Origin: an uncultured Chloroflexota bacterium
Lineage (GTDB): Bacteria > Chloroflexota > Anaerolineae > UBA4142 > SHND01
Length of the DNA stretch: 64,000 bases
Reading direction: 5' to 3'
NCBI GenBank assembly: GCA_937870825.1
Contig: CALMZO010000035.1
Span: 49,897 to 113,896, forward strand
The position numbers were made by a program, and so were the translations under genes. The notes under the pieces are model-generated. The model was given only the letters and a program-made list of their open reading frames with translations. It was not told where the DNA came from and did not search any database. Numbering within the stretch: position 1 is the first letter of the stretch; each line of letters opens with the position of its first letter. Of the stretch, positions 22,836 to 34,401 are shown in pieces.

Positions 22836-23471
22836 TCACCGAATCATTCCTTGCTTTAAACCAAACTCGACGACGAGCATCCAGTACGTGAGGTCGGTCA
22901 ACACGCGCCAGCCGCCGCAGGCTTTGGCTTTCAGAGTGGTGATCAAGCGTTCGCGCGGTGCCGCGAGACCTTCTCTTTTTTCAGTTCGTTCGGCAAAGTT
23001 CATTTGGGTTCCGGCTTTCCATAGATAGTCCATCCATTCCAGCGTGAGCGGGAGCGCGAGCGCCTTGTTCAGCATGCGAAAGAACAGACGCAGCGGCACG
23101 GTCTCCGGCGTTTGGCTCAAGACGTAAAAGCAATCTTGTCCCGGCTGCATGAAAAGCAGCGACGCCTGCGGATGCAGCAGCGAGGTCGAATACAGGCGGG
23201 TCATCCCCATTTGCGTTTCCACGCGCACGTACGAGGTTTCGCGCTCGAACCGCACCGGGGTTTGGTCGATCTCCAATGCGCCGCCGCCAGCGAGCGACGC
23301 CCACAGTGACCGCACTGCTTGCTGCGGACCGCCAACATAAAGCCAAATGACCTGCCCCATGTTGTCTACTGCGTATCCCGCCGCGTGTGCTTTAATTCCC
23401 TGAAACGATGCCCAGCCGCACACTTGCGGTGTGTGACCGGGTACGCTCGCTACTCCATCAGAAATCATCAT
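22836..23471 (-). CDS. hypothetical protein, 211 aa
   Basis: Start at 23471 (GGAGGAGGAAGTG before ATGATG). It ends 10 bp before the methyltransferase-helicase fusion, so the two are likely in one operon. The chain is alpha/beta with IWLYVGGPQQAVRSLWASLA, VRVETQMGMTRLYSTSLL and FYVLSQTPETVPLRLFFRML. No known catalytic motif. It may be a partner of the fusion enzyme; function not recognised. Confidence 0.65.
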   Translation of the reverse strand: MMISDGVASVPGHTPQVCGWASFQGIKAHAAGYAVDNMGQVIWLYVGGPQQAVRSLWASLAGGGALEIDQTPVRFERETSYVRVETQMGMTRLYSTSLLHPQASLLFMQPGQDCFYVLSQTPETVPLRLFFRMLNKALALPLTLEWMDYLWKAGTQMNFAERTEKREGLAAPRERLITTLKAKACGGWRVLTDLTYWMLVVEFGLKQGMIR

Positions 23472-23529
23472 CACTTCCTCCTCCTCGAGAACTCTATTTT
23501 CTTTTTGCAGGGTATCGCTCAACTCTCCA

Positions 23530-23772
23530 CTACGCGCGCATTGCCTCAATCACGAGTTCGACATTCATCTCGCGCGCGATCAATTTTCCGAGTTCTATTG
23601 CGCTCTCGTAACTGGCGCAGGTATGGGTTTGAATGTCCCCGCCATCGTCGTCACATAACGCGACCACCCATTCGGGAATTTCGTCGCCGATGTCGGTGCT
23701 GATACCGCCGCTGTACGGACCGTCTACGATGACATATTTGACATGGGTCAAATCGATTTCATTCTCGATCAT
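23530..23772 (-). CDS. hypothetical small acidic protein, 80 aa
   Basis: AGGAGGTAAAG precedes the ATG. Beta-hairpin-rich acidic protein (VKYVIVDGPYSGGISTDIGD, WVVALCDDDGGDIQTHTC) with a C-terminal helix containing AIELGKLIAREMNVELVIEA. Acidic small proteins on mobile elements can be DNA mimics, but no evidence goes beyond composition. It precedes the 22836 gene by 58 bases. Confidence 0.6.
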   Translation of the reverse strand: MIENEIDLTHVKYVIVDGPYSGGISTDIGDEIPEWVVALCDDDGGDIQTHTCASYESAIELGKLIAREMNVELVIEAMRA

Positions 23773-24016
23773 CTTTACCTCCTGCTTGGTGAATCACTTT
23801 CCAATGGGAATGCCAATAGAAATGCCCATGCCAGTCTATTGAGTCAGACTGTCATGGGCATCAAGGATATTGCGCCCGGGGCGGCAAGTATGGCTTATCG
23901 GTGCTCTTGGCGCATGGGGTATCACGCGTTCGCTACTCGTCGCAGCATCGTGATGAAGATCCTCAAAATCGAACTGAATTGGGCGGGCGAGATTTAGATG
24001 CGGTTGATTGCATTGC
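23773..24016. other. gene-free junction with hairpin, left of the ATPase cargo
   Basis: No gene is seen. A hairpin with 15-bp arms and one mismatch (23823-23837 and 23846-23860) is followed on the minus strand by TTTCTATTG, so it looks like a minus-strand terminator left over from before the plus-strand ATPase was inserted. Confidence 0.45.
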
Positions 24017-24068
24017 TTGACAAAGGATTCCCGGTCTGCTATATTATGAAGCAGACTATAATAGTCTG
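24017..24068 (+). promoter_or_regulatory. sigma70-type promoter with operator-like palindrome
   Basis: TTGACA (24017-24022), a 17-base spacer and TATATT (24040-24045) form a near-consensus promoter. The palindrome CAGACTATAATAGTCTG (24052-24068; 7-bp arms, 3-base centre) lies exactly at the expected transcription start, a typical repressor site. It drives the DUF234-type ATPase, whose ATG at 24078 lacks a Shine-Dalgarno sequence. Confidence 0.7.
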
Positions 24069-24077
24069 TTGCATAAT

Positions 24078-25505
24078 ATGTCAATCATTAATCGTAAACA
24101 AGAGTTCACCGAACTCGACCAAATCGCCGCCGAACGCGGTCCGCAGTTTGTGCTGGTCTATGGACGCCGCCGCGTCGGCAAGACCACCCTCTTGACCGCC
24201 TGGGCAGAACAATCCGGGCTGCCCACCTTTTACTGGGTCGCCAAACATGCGCCGCGCCAGGTGCTGATGTCCAATCTCGCCAATCACATTTATGGCTGGG
24301 AGCATCAATCCGATGCCGGCGATGTGGAAATTCGTCCCGCCGACTGGGATACGGCGCTGCGCATGTTGGCGAAAGCCATCGGCTCGCGCAAAACTGTCGT
24401 CATCTTGGACGAGCTGCCCTACCTCTTGGAAGAGGACCCTGGCTTTGCTTCCTACCTGCAAGCCGCGTGGGACCATCATTTCAAACAGACACAGGTGCGC
24501 TTGTTCGTCAGCGGTTCCCATATCGGGATGATGACCCGCTTGGTGCAGTATCAAGCCCCGTTGTATGGGCGGTTCACTGCCCAACTGCCGGTGCAGCCCC
24601 TTTCCTTTGCCGACTGCGCCGGTTTTCTGCCCGACTATGATGTTCATAAACGGCTCGCGGTCTATGCCGTTGTGGGTGGTATTCCGGCATACTTGGAGCG
24701 TTGGAACACCACACAAGGGTTGAATACCAATATCGAGCGATTGTTTCTGAAACGAACGGGGTGGTTCCGCAATGAGCCGATGGTGCTCATCAGCGATTTG
24801 ACCCAGCGCGAAACCGACAAGTTTGAAATGATTCTGCGCGCGATCGCCAATGGCAATCACATTCGTGACCGCATTGCAGATGCGGCAACCATTCCGACCG
24901 AGTCCCTCAGCCATTATTTGCCGCGCCTCTTGGATTTGCAATTGATTGAACGGCGGATTCCCGCCACGGTGCCGTTAGCCAAACGCGAGATCAGCAAAGA
25001 GAGTCGCTACTTTCTGCGAGATCCGTTCCTCCGGTTTTACTATCGCTTTGTCGATCCCAATCTGCACTTGATCGAACAAGACTTGTCGCATCGGTTATGG
25101 ACGAGCATGCAGGAAACGTTTCGGGCGTTTGTGGCAGACACATTTGAAGAGCAGTGCCGCGTCTGGGTACTCAAGCAGGCACAGCGCGGGGCCTTGCCGT
25201 TTGAGCCGGATGTCGTCGGAGGACATTGGGCACGCGATGCGCAAGTCGATGTGGTCGCGATCAATTGGCGCGAGAAACAAATTTTGTTGGGAGAAGCAAA
25301 ATGGGGCGAAGGCAACGTTGCGCGTGAGGTCATTCGGGAGATGGTGGCCAAGACGCCATTAGTGGTGCCCGAACGCGGGGAAGGATGGCAAGTGCATTAT
25401 GCGTTCTTTGCGCGTGAAGGCTTTACAGAAGCGGCGCAAGAAGAGGCAAAACAACATTCGAGTAGGTTGGTCATGTTCGCAGAGATGGAGCCTGGGCTGA
25501 ATTGA
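24078..25505 (+). CDS. AAA ATPase of the DUF234 type, 475 aa
   Basis: P-loop ATPase related to archaeal-type ATPase_2/DUF234 proteins. Walker A is GRRRVGKTTLL (near residue 30), Walker B is TVVILDELPYLLEED, and the motif LFVSGSHIGMM follows. A winged-helix region (SLSHYLPRLLDLQLIERRIP) and a C-terminal DUF234 nuclease-like domain (WARDAQVDVVAINWREKQIL, LGEAKWGEGNV) follow; the Asp...Glu-x-Lys arrangement resembles a PD-(D/E)xK fold. Function of the family is unclear; roles in DNA transactions or toxicity have been suggested. It stands alone on the plus strand amid minus-strand genes, with its own promoter and palindrome, as expected for a moron-like insert. The start at ATG 24078 is preferred over the TTG at 24069. 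Confidence 0.82.
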   Translation: MSIINRKQEFTELDQIAAERGPQFVLVYGRRRVGKTTLLTAWAEQSGLPTFYWVAKHAPRQVLMSNLANHIYGWEHQSDAGDVEIRPADWDTALRMLAKAIGSRKTVVILDELPYLLEEDPGFASYLQAAWDHHFKQTQVRLFVSGSHIGMMTRLVQYQAPLYGRFTAQLPVQPLSFADCAGFLPDYDVHKRLAVYAVVGGIPAYLERWNTTQGLNTNIERLFLKRTGWFRNEPMVLISDLTQRETDKFEMILRAIANGNHIRDRIADAATIPTESLSHYLPRLLDLQLIERRIPATVPLAKREISKESRYFLRDPFLRFYYRFVDPNLHLIEQDLSHRLWTSMQETFRAFVADTFEEQCRVWVLKQAQRGALPFEPDVVGGHWARDAQVDVVAINWREKQILLGEAKWGEGNVAREVIREMVAKTPLVVPERGEGWQVHYAFFAREGFTEAAQEEAKQHSSRLVMFAEMEPGLN

Positions 25506-25648
25506 AAAATCGAAATCAATCTGCTCCAAAATCATGATGTCCAGTGCGGGTAGAGCAATGCATTTTCACGCAGATGGCAAACATAGCCGAAAAATCCGTC
25601 CCCTTGTTTTCTACGCCCCTCGCGGATGATCAAGGCGAACTCGATGTG

Positions 25649-25682
25649 AGGACGCCTCGCACATTTTGGTGCGAGGCGTCCT
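25649..25682. terminator. terminator-like hairpin
   Basis: Perfect 14-bp arms at 25649-25662 and 25669-25682 with a 6-base loop lie between the convergent ATPase gene and the 25702-25980 gene. On the plus strand GATTTT follows. It could serve both. Confidence 0.65.
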
Positions 25683-25701
25683 GATTTTCCGTATCCCATT
25701 T

Positions 25702-25980
25702 TTACGCGGCGATGTCTCCATAGGGCGGAGTCGGAAACACCCACGCATGCATTTTCGCCACCGCTTTCCGCAACTCGATTTCCGGCGCAAACAGATTGAT
25801 CCAGTCAATCTGTGGATAAATTGCAAGTCCATACACCACGGCACCAATTTGCTCTTTTCGCAGCGTCCAGATGATTGCTGCGCGCGTCGCCGGCAGCGTC
25901 GGACCGTTCGATTCTGGATCGATCTGAAATGCCCAGCCCGCCCGATTGAGTTCTGCGAGTTGCAGAAAGAATTCGTCCAT
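25702..25980 (-). CDS. hypothetical protein, 92 aa
   Basis: AGGAGGTGCGCG precedes the ATG. Compact alpha/beta protein (MDEFFLQLAELNRAGWAFQI, AAIIWTLRKEQIGAVVYGLA) with a proline-rich end (FPTPPYGDIAA). It resembles the 1975-2316 protein in its ELNRAGW/LLRAGW helix start and a following beta strand, so the two could be distant paralogues. Function not recognised. Confidence 0.6.
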   Translation of the reverse strand: MDEFFLQLAELNRAGWAFQIDPESNGPTLPATRAAIIWTLRKEQIGAVVYGLAIYPQIDWINLFAPEIELRKAVAKMHAWVFPTPPYGDIAA

Positions 25981-26024
25981 CGCGCACCTCCTGCGCGCAT
26001 TATAGGACGAACAATCGTTCTAGG

Positions 26025-26387
26025 TCAAGGGATAGGCCATTTCAACACATCGCGCAGCGCGCGAAACAACACCTGATCCCAGCGCATATTCGCTTCATCG
26101 AATGGCTGCTTCCAGATAGTCGGGTCCACTTCTTCCATTGCCTTTTCCACTTTTTCCGCGCTGTCGCCGCGCTGCAAGCACAAATCACCGGGCAGGCGAA
26201 TAAAGAGGAAATAGTTATCGCCGCAATCGCCGCGCGGAAATTGGTACGATCCTTCCGAATGCATGCTTTTCGACGGATCAAAAATCGCCTTGCCATATTG
26301 TCCCGCCAACATCGCGAGTGACAAGAGCAAAGCCAATACGAGCCATATACGAGAATTTGGGCGAGTGTACTTGGTTGTGGTCATCAT
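26025..26387 (-). CDS. membrane-anchored hypothetical protein, 120 aa
   Basis: Start at 26387 with GAGGAG about 12 bases upstream. A positively charged N-terminus is followed by one hydrophobic segment, residues about 14-30 (IWLVLALLLSLAMLAGQYG), acting as a signal anchor. The rest has four cysteines or fewer (GDCGDNYF, LCLQRGDSAE) and would be extracytoplasmic. Function unknown. The dyad TTGTAC-GCG-GTACAA lies about 110 bases upstream. Confidence 0.6.
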   Translation of the reverse strand: MMTTTKYTRPNSRIWLVLALLLSLAMLAGQYGKAIFDPSKSMHSEGSYQFPRGDCGDNYFLFIRLPGDLCLQRGDSAEKVEKAMEEVDPTIWKQPFDEANMRWDQVLFRALRDVLKWPIP

Positions 26388-26412
26388 CTTTTCATTTCTC
26401 CTCGAAAAAGAA

Positions 26413-26449
26413 TTGAGGTAGGAGCAGCGTTTTGCCACTCCTACCTCAA
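26413..26449 (-). terminator. intrinsic terminator-like hairpin
   Basis: Perfect 12-bp arms at 26413-26424 and 26438-26449 are followed on the minus strand by TTCTTTTTC. It lies downstream of the 26646-27416 gene and upstream of the membrane-anchored protein. Confidence 0.7.
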
Positions 26450-26495
26450 CTTATTCTTGACAGATTTGGACTCGGACTTACGAGTCCTCGAAATT

Positions 26496-26510
26496 TTGTA
26501 CGCGGTACAA
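26496..26510. promoter_or_regulatory. dyad TTGTAC-N3-GTACAA, operator-like
   Basis: A perfect 6-3-6 dyad with centre GCG, the same as the centre of the 1445-1487 repeat and close to 40307-40321. It lies in an intergenic region that also holds a GGACTCG...CGAGTCC repeat (about 26468-26487). Confidence 0.45.
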
Positions 26511-26645
26511 TTTCAATTGCCCTCGTGTCGTGAAATGACAATGACGGCACACATTCGAATGCGTACCGTCATTGGTGTTCGAACTTCAGTTGGCAACTTG
26601 ATCGTGCACTTGAGCGAAACAAGTTCGGGCGTGAGGGATGTTCGA

Positions 26646-27416
26646 TCACCTGCCGCCCTGTTCAATGACCTCTATGACAGCGTCTTCGCCGACAATGTTT
26701 TGCACCACTTCGGATACCTCGTCATAGTCCACACCCTCTGGCGCGGCAATTTCAATGACCTCTCGCGAGTCATCAAACACAAGTGCGACTGCATCATCGC
26801 CCGGATTGTCTGCGAACAACCCCATCAGAACATGAACGTACGCCGCGCCAGTCTCTCGGGGCAGATCTTTGAACCGAACATAGACGCGGCGTTCTGTACT
26901 TTTTTCTCCGCTCCCATCGTGGTTCGTCTGCTGAACATCACCCGGCGCTTCTGTTTCGCTGCTCTCTCTTTCTTGAACAGCTATTGCCGCATTGTCTTGA
27001 GTTCCAGTCTTGCACTCTTGGTCGTCGGGCAGTTCTTCAATAACTGCAACGGGATGTGCGGGCGCGGACGCCATCGCTGCCTCGGGATATGACACAATCT
27101 CTCTACCGCGGGTGCCAAAGACCGATGCAGCGCGGCGGCGTGGCGGCGCACTCGTCGTTTGGGCGGCAACTTCCGGCGCGTTGCCAATATTCACTTTCCC
27201 CACACGGCGCGTTGGCATCGTCGCGCGCAACGGCTCTGCGCTTGGGTTGAGTGCAGCGTCCTCCTCAGCAGTCACATTCGTTTCTGCTTTGTCGTCTTCT
27301 AAAATACCTCGCACGTCGTTTTTTCCGTGCCCATCATCATTTGCCGTTTCTGCTGCTGCTTGCATCGTGTCCGCCCCCTCGACTAATCGCATGTCATCAC
27401 TTGCAAATCGTCGCAC
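26646..27416 (-). CDS. hypothetical protein with disordered N-terminus, 256 aa
   Basis: Start taken as GTG at 27416; it is uncertain because no strong binding site is seen. Residues 1-160 are low complexity (Ala, Thr, Glu, Pro). The C-terminal 95 residues form a folded domain with beta strands RRVYVRFKDLPRETGAAYVH and AVALVFDDSREVIEIAAP and a short helix before VQNIVGEDAVIEVIEQ. This domain resembles the C-terminal portion of bacterial DnaE-type or OB-like modules in pattern (strand pairs about a turn), but I cannot assign it. It directly follows the polymerase gene by 62 bases, so an accessory role in replication is plausible. Confidence 0.6.
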   Translation of the reverse strand: MRRFASDDMRLVEGADTMQAAAETANDDGHGKNDVRGILEDDKAETNVTAEEDAALNPSAEPLRATMPTRRVGKVNIGNAPEVAAQTTSAPPRRRAASVFGTRGREIVSYPEAAMASAPAHPVAVIEELPDDQECKTGTQDNAAIAVQERESSETEAPGDVQQTNHDGSGEKSTERRVYVRFKDLPRETGAAYVHVLMGLFADNPGDDAVALVFDDSREVIEIAAPEGVDYDEVSEVVQNIVGEDAVIEVIEQGGR

Positions 27417-27478
27417 TCCATCTTCACCCGAAGCGATTGGTGCGACGCCTTGCGAACCCGCAATGTGTATCTCGGACT

Positions 27479-30745
<3,267 letters not shown>

Positions 30746-30761
30746 GTCAGCTCCGTAGTCT

Positions 30762-31202
30762 CTATACGCGAACGTGCGGCGCGAGGCGGCGCAGCGACAC
30801 TTTCGATTCGCGGGCGCGCAATACGGCGGCTTCGAATGTCGTTGCGTTGGCGCCTTCCTCTGGATGCCCGTTTTCGTCCAAGACGAGATTGAGTTCGCGG
30901 GCAAATTGTTCCATGTGTCCTTCGGCAATTTTCGCGTGTTCACCAAAGAAAATCTGTGCGAACTCTTCCATCAATTTGAGGCGTTCATAATCTACATCTT
31001 TGCTGCCCTCGGTTTGGCGCAGGATGTAGCTGCCATCTACGATCGTAACCCCACGGAAAAAGTGCCATGGTACTTCTGGTTTGATGGGCACAAACCACGG
31101 CAGCAATCCCCCCGCGCCACCGATGGACTCAAGGTAGCACCCCCCCTCAACAGGATAGCCGCAGCCGCGTGGACCCACTTCGCGTTCGACGACATCGCTC
31201 AT
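30762..31202 (-). CDS. hypothetical protein, 146 aa
   Basis: The ATG at 31202 overlaps the stop of the upstream gene (ATGA), and GGAGGTTGC precedes it, so expression is coupled. The chain has Gly/Cys/Pro-rich N-terminus (GPRGCGYPVEGGCYLESIGG), a central HFFRGVTIVDGSYILRQ segment and a C-terminal helical region. It precedes dnaE by 16 bp. I recognise no family. Its tight link to the polymerase gene suggests an accessory role. Confidence 0.65.
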   Translation of the reverse strand: MSDVVEREVGPRGCGYPVEGGCYLESIGGAGGLLPWFVPIKPEVPWHFFRGVTIVDGSYILRQTEGSKDVDYERLKLMEEFAQIFFGEHAKIAEGHMEQFARELNLVLDENGHPEEGANATTFEAAVLRARESKVSLRRLAPHVRV

Positions 31203-31960
31203 GCAACCTCCAATTCTTTCTCATGCACGATCACAGCTTGTTCTTGAATGCGCGTTACGCGTGCGCCTTTGTAGCCCCGTTCGGCAAGGTCCTGGGGCAC
31301 TGTCTCCTCATTCGGTTTAACGTAATAGGTGCAGCCCGTTAAGTACACATAGCCAAAAATTCCATATTCGAACGTGATGCGAAATTTTCGGCAGACTTTG
31401 TTCCGAATCGCGGGCGGCAGGTCCAGAATCCGCGACGGTTCGTGGATATACTCGCGCCGCAAAATTTCCTGTACCTCACGATCCGCTACACCGGCGAGAT
31501 ATGCCAGCACGACATCGTAATTCCCTTTGCCAACGTGCATCACCGCGCGGTTATGACCCAAGAACGCGCGCGAGATGCCGCGCTTGATTCGACGCGCGTC
31601 AAGGTTGTTGGAAATGCGATGCGAAAAACCCATACGCTCGATTTCTTTAATCAGCACTTGAGGCGATGCCCAATATTCCTCTCCGCAAGTGACCAGAACG
31701 TCGACGGGTTCTTCCACCTCGATCAGCCGCAAGAAAAGCATCTCGCGGGGGGTGAGCGGCGCGAGTTTGTATGTGCCCGAATCGTCGCGTTTGGGCGCGC
31801 CAAAGATCAGCATGTACCCATCCTCACCCTGCTGACTAACATCCACGATGCTGCCGACATCCCCCACAGACATCGGACCAAAACGGCGCGTCACCTGATA
31901 CCGACGCGCCATCAGTTCTTCGACCTCGTGAAGCGTAAAGAGTTTGCCGTTTGTCTTCAT
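31199..31960 (-). CDS. hypothetical protein, 253 aa
   Basis: Function not recognised. The N-terminal half contains VTRRFGPMSVGDVGSIVDVS, a beta-barrel-like pattern, and the middle has VDVLVTCGEEYWASPQVLIK. A basic segment ARRIKRGISRAFLGHN may contact nucleic acid. It heads an operon with the 146-residue protein and dnaE. It lies 45 bases after ParB, so the operon may extend upstream to 33345. Confidence 0.65.
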   Translation of the reverse strand: MKTNGKLFTLHEVEELMARRYQVTRRFGPMSVGDVGSIVDVSQQGEDGYMLIFGAPKRDDSGTYKLAPLTPREMLFLRLIEVEEPVDVLVTCGEEYWASPQVLIKEIERMGFSHRISNNLDARRIKRGISRAFLGHNRAVMHVGKGNYDVVLAYLAGVADREVQEILRREYIHEPSRILDLPPAIRNKVCRKFRITFEYGIFGYVYLTGCTYYVKPNEETVPQDLAERGYKGARVTRIQEQAVIVHEKELEVA

Positions 31961-32005
31961 AATCGTGAAGGTCTAGTCCTTTCTGCGTTTCAAATCGGTG
32001 AGCGT

Positions 32006-33112
32006 TCACGCCGCTACACGTTTCTGTATCGCGGCGCGATTCTGAATGCGTTCACCAGTTTTTACACACGCCATCGCAGCACGCGCGTTGCTTTGTCGCA
32101 GCTGCGATTCAATCTGTGCAATTAGCGTGTAGAGCAGCCGCGCGAGCTGTCGCAGCTCGGATTCTCCGACACTCTCGTCGCACTGATTCGCAAGTACGAC
32201 GAGTCGCTCGGCAATTTCTTCAAGGGCTTGAATTGGGTCGCGCGCTTGCTGTTCCGTGTCCGCGTGTTGTTGACTCTCGCCCAACTCGCTCGCGCGAAGA
32301 AAATTCTGATACAAATTCCCGATATTCGGTTGGGAATTAAATTTGCCATTCGCGCGTTCGCGCGTTTTGTCGTCTCTTTCGTCGTCACGATTCCCGTTGG
32401 CTCTTGCTTTGTATGCCGCATCCAATGCCTTGAACGCGCGGCAGACCATACGGACCTCGTTCATGGACGATTCTTCCACCTGCTTGCCGCGATTGCTAGC
32501 GAGTCTCGAAAGTTCCGCCCACGCTTCCTTCTGTGCTTCGGGATCGAGACGTAGTAATTCGCGCGCTTGGGTGAAAGTGACGTTTCTCCACTGCAAAGCG
32601 CGGCGGATGGGCGCGATCAATTGGAGCATGTCGAGATGCTGATACACATAGCCGACGCCTTTTTTTATCAACGTCGCGATTTCTTCCACACTCGCACCTT
32701 CGTCAATCAATTGCTGATAGCGCAACCCGCGCGTTACCGGATCCACATCGCTTTGAACCTCGTTGGAAACCAGCGCGTATTCAAGATGCGCGCGGCGATC
32801 CCCAGGATCGAGGTCTACAACTTTGATGCGAATTGTTTTTTGTTCGCTCTTGAGCGCGGCAAAATAACGATGTCGCCCGTGAATCAAGAGATAACGCGGT
32901 TTGTGATCCCTCACAGAGCTTGCCCCGAAGGACCGAGAGGTTCGGGACAAGTTTTTCCCGCGCTTGGCTTTTGGCGGGTCGGGCAGCGGAACGACGACGA
33001 TTTCTTCCTGCATTCCGCGTTCTTGGATGGACTGGGTGAATTCGCTTTCGCCCTGCCACTTGGTCAATTTGTCGCGCGGATCGACGACGATTTGACTCAA
33101 CAGCACTTGCAT
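32006..33112 (-). CDS. ParB-like partition / PRTRC ParB protein
   Basis: A 368-residue ParB-family protein. The N-terminal ParB/Sulfiredoxin-like domain has LLSQIVVDPRD, FTQSIQERGMQEEIVVVPL and YLLIHGRHRYFAALKSEQ; the HTH follows (SVEEIATLIKKGVGYVYQHL, ITFTQARELL-like NVTFTQARELLRLD). The C-terminal part is charged and probably mediates dimerisation. ParB binds a centromere-like site and loads on DNA; PRTRC cassettes are named for a ParB-related member. The start at 33112 has GGAGCGGGCACC upstream. No ParA or StbA/ParM-type partner is seen in the window. The nested repeats at 35971-36247 are a candidate binding site. Confidence 0.87.
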   Translation of the reverse strand: MQVLLSQIVVDPRDKLTKWQGESEFTQSIQERGMQEEIVVVPLPDPPKAKRGKNLSRTSRSFGASSVRDHKPRYLLIHGRHRYFAALKSEQKTIRIKVVDLDPGDRRAHLEYALVSNEVQSDVDPVTRGLRYQQLIDEGASVEEIATLIKKGVGYVYQHLDMLQLIAPIRRALQWRNVTFTQARELLRLDPEAQKEAWAELSRLASNRGKQVEESSMNEVRMVCRAFKALDAAYKARANGNRDDERDDKTRERANGKFNSQPNIGNLYQNFLRASELGESQQHADTEQQARDPIQALEEIAERLVVLANQCDESVGESELRQLARLLYTLIAQIESQLRQSNARAAMACVKTGERIQNRAAIQKRVAA

Positions 33113-33129
33113 GGTGCCCGCTCCGTCTC

Positions 33130-33345
33130 TTAATCGCATGGAATTTTCTCGGTGCCTGTTTCGAGGATGCGCTCGAGGTATTCCCTCGCGTCTTCACGAT
33201 CACATTGATACGCAGCGCAGAGGATTTCGAGCGCGGCGCTAAAGTGCTTCTGTTGAGCCAGGCGAATGATTAGTCTGTTGAATTCTTCAAACGGTAATTC
33301 GACCAACCACGCCCGCGGCGCTTCAAACGTAATCAATTCGTCCAT
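33130..33345 (-). CDS. hypothetical small protein, 71 aa
   Basis: CCAGGAGGGAATCC precedes the ATG. A small helical acidic protein (FNRLIIRLAQQKHFSAALEI, REDAREYLERILETGTE) that ends 17 bp before parB, so both are likely cotranscribed. Function not recognised; a ParB cofactor is possible by position only. Confidence 0.6.
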   Translation of the reverse strand: MDELITFEAPRAWLVELPFEEFNRLIIRLAQQKHFSAALEILCAAYQCDREDAREYLERILETGTEKIPCD

Positions 33346-33766
33346 GGATTCCCTCCTGGGTGCAGCCGCGACATCGCGACGCGATGCCACGCGCCTAACC
33401 CTTTGACGGTGTACAGCTCGCGGAGATATAGGGTTGATTTCTATTCGTAATGACGGAATCCGCCCGTGATAACAGGATCTGCAGGCGGAACAATGAAAAT
33501 GGGATAGGAGATTTGGATGGGGAGATGGTCGCAACGTCGCGGCGCAACCAGCTGCTCAACGAGTGGAAAATCACTGACAAAGATGGAAACTCATGTACGC
33601 ATGAATATTTCTCGAGCAGCGCGTTCTCACTGCCGCGTGTTCTATGGCGCACTCCTAAATCATTAAAGGGAGTCCAGACCTGACAGGTTTTGGACGCGGA
33701 TTCTTTGGCCGGCGCGTGCGCGACAAAAACCTGTCAGGTCTCCATTTCATCGAATAGGAATTTGCT
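33346..33766. other. gene-free interval with a long inverted repeat
   Basis: No gene is supported on either strand. The notable content is a 16-bp perfect inverted repeat at 33676-33691 and 33726-33741 (AGACCTGACAGGTTTT and its complement) with a 34-base spacer, lying downstream of the 33767-34162 gene. This can form a stem and may be a terminator or a dispersed genomic repeat. Confidence 0.5.
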
Positions 33767-34162
33767 CTAACCCGGCGTTGAGTGACGCATTTCGGATAAG
33801 GACTGCAAAAAGGGATGTAGTTCTTTGGCTTCCTCGGGAACCAACTGAACACTTTCCATTCCGTGCGCGTTTTGCACAAGGATTCCCTCTTTGCACTCGC
33901 GCACGCTTGTGACCGTCCAATACACGCGGCGCTTGACTCGCGGCGCAAGCGTCAGTTCGAGTTGATACACATCCTGCCATTCGTTGTAGCGCGAGCCGAT
34001 CAACATGCCGCGTCCGATTCGCTCCGCATGTCGTTTGGCTTCTTGCGGTCCCGCCGCCGCGACCCAGCCGGGAATGACAAAAGAAAATAACCGTCCCTCG
34101 TCTTTGATCGCGGCAACCCCGTTCTTGTTCTTTTTCTTTTTTGCGACAGATCGCTGAGGCAT
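33767..34162 (-). CDS. hypothetical protein, 131 aa
   Basis: Start at 34162 with GAGGTATTC upstream. A Lys-rich N-terminus (SVAKKKKNKNG) is followed by an alpha/beta domain: RLFSFVIPGWVAAAGPQE, RIGRGMLIGSRYNEWQDVYQ, LELTLAPRVKRRVYWTVTSV. Not recognised. The polylysine start suggests nucleic acid binding. Confidence 0.6.
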   Translation of the reverse strand: MPQRSVAKKKKNKNGVAAIKDEGRLFSFVIPGWVAAAGPQEAKRHAERIGRGMLIGSRYNEWQDVYQLELTLAPRVKRRVYWTVTSVRECKEGILVQNAHGMESVQLVPEEAKELHPFLQSLSEMRHSTPG

Positions 34163-34401
34163 GAATACCTCAATTTTGTACGAATAAATCGCCACGCCGA
34201 TGCACCTCATCCGATTGCGAGATACCCGTTCGGATTTCTCGCGTTTTTGCTTCTTATTTTACAGACTGACCTTGACCGTTTTTGTACAGCATCCGTCGCG
34301 TGCGATCAGGGCGATTCACTTCATCGCATTTTCCTGCAGAAACAAGCATGTCCCGAAGCATTGAGCGAAATTGAGCGATCGGGAGCCGCACTGCTCCGCT
34401 C

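Noticed and set aside
33130..33345. ParA-type ATPase next to parB
   Set aside because: The adjacent gene is a 71-aa helical protein without a P-loop; no ParA is present in the window.
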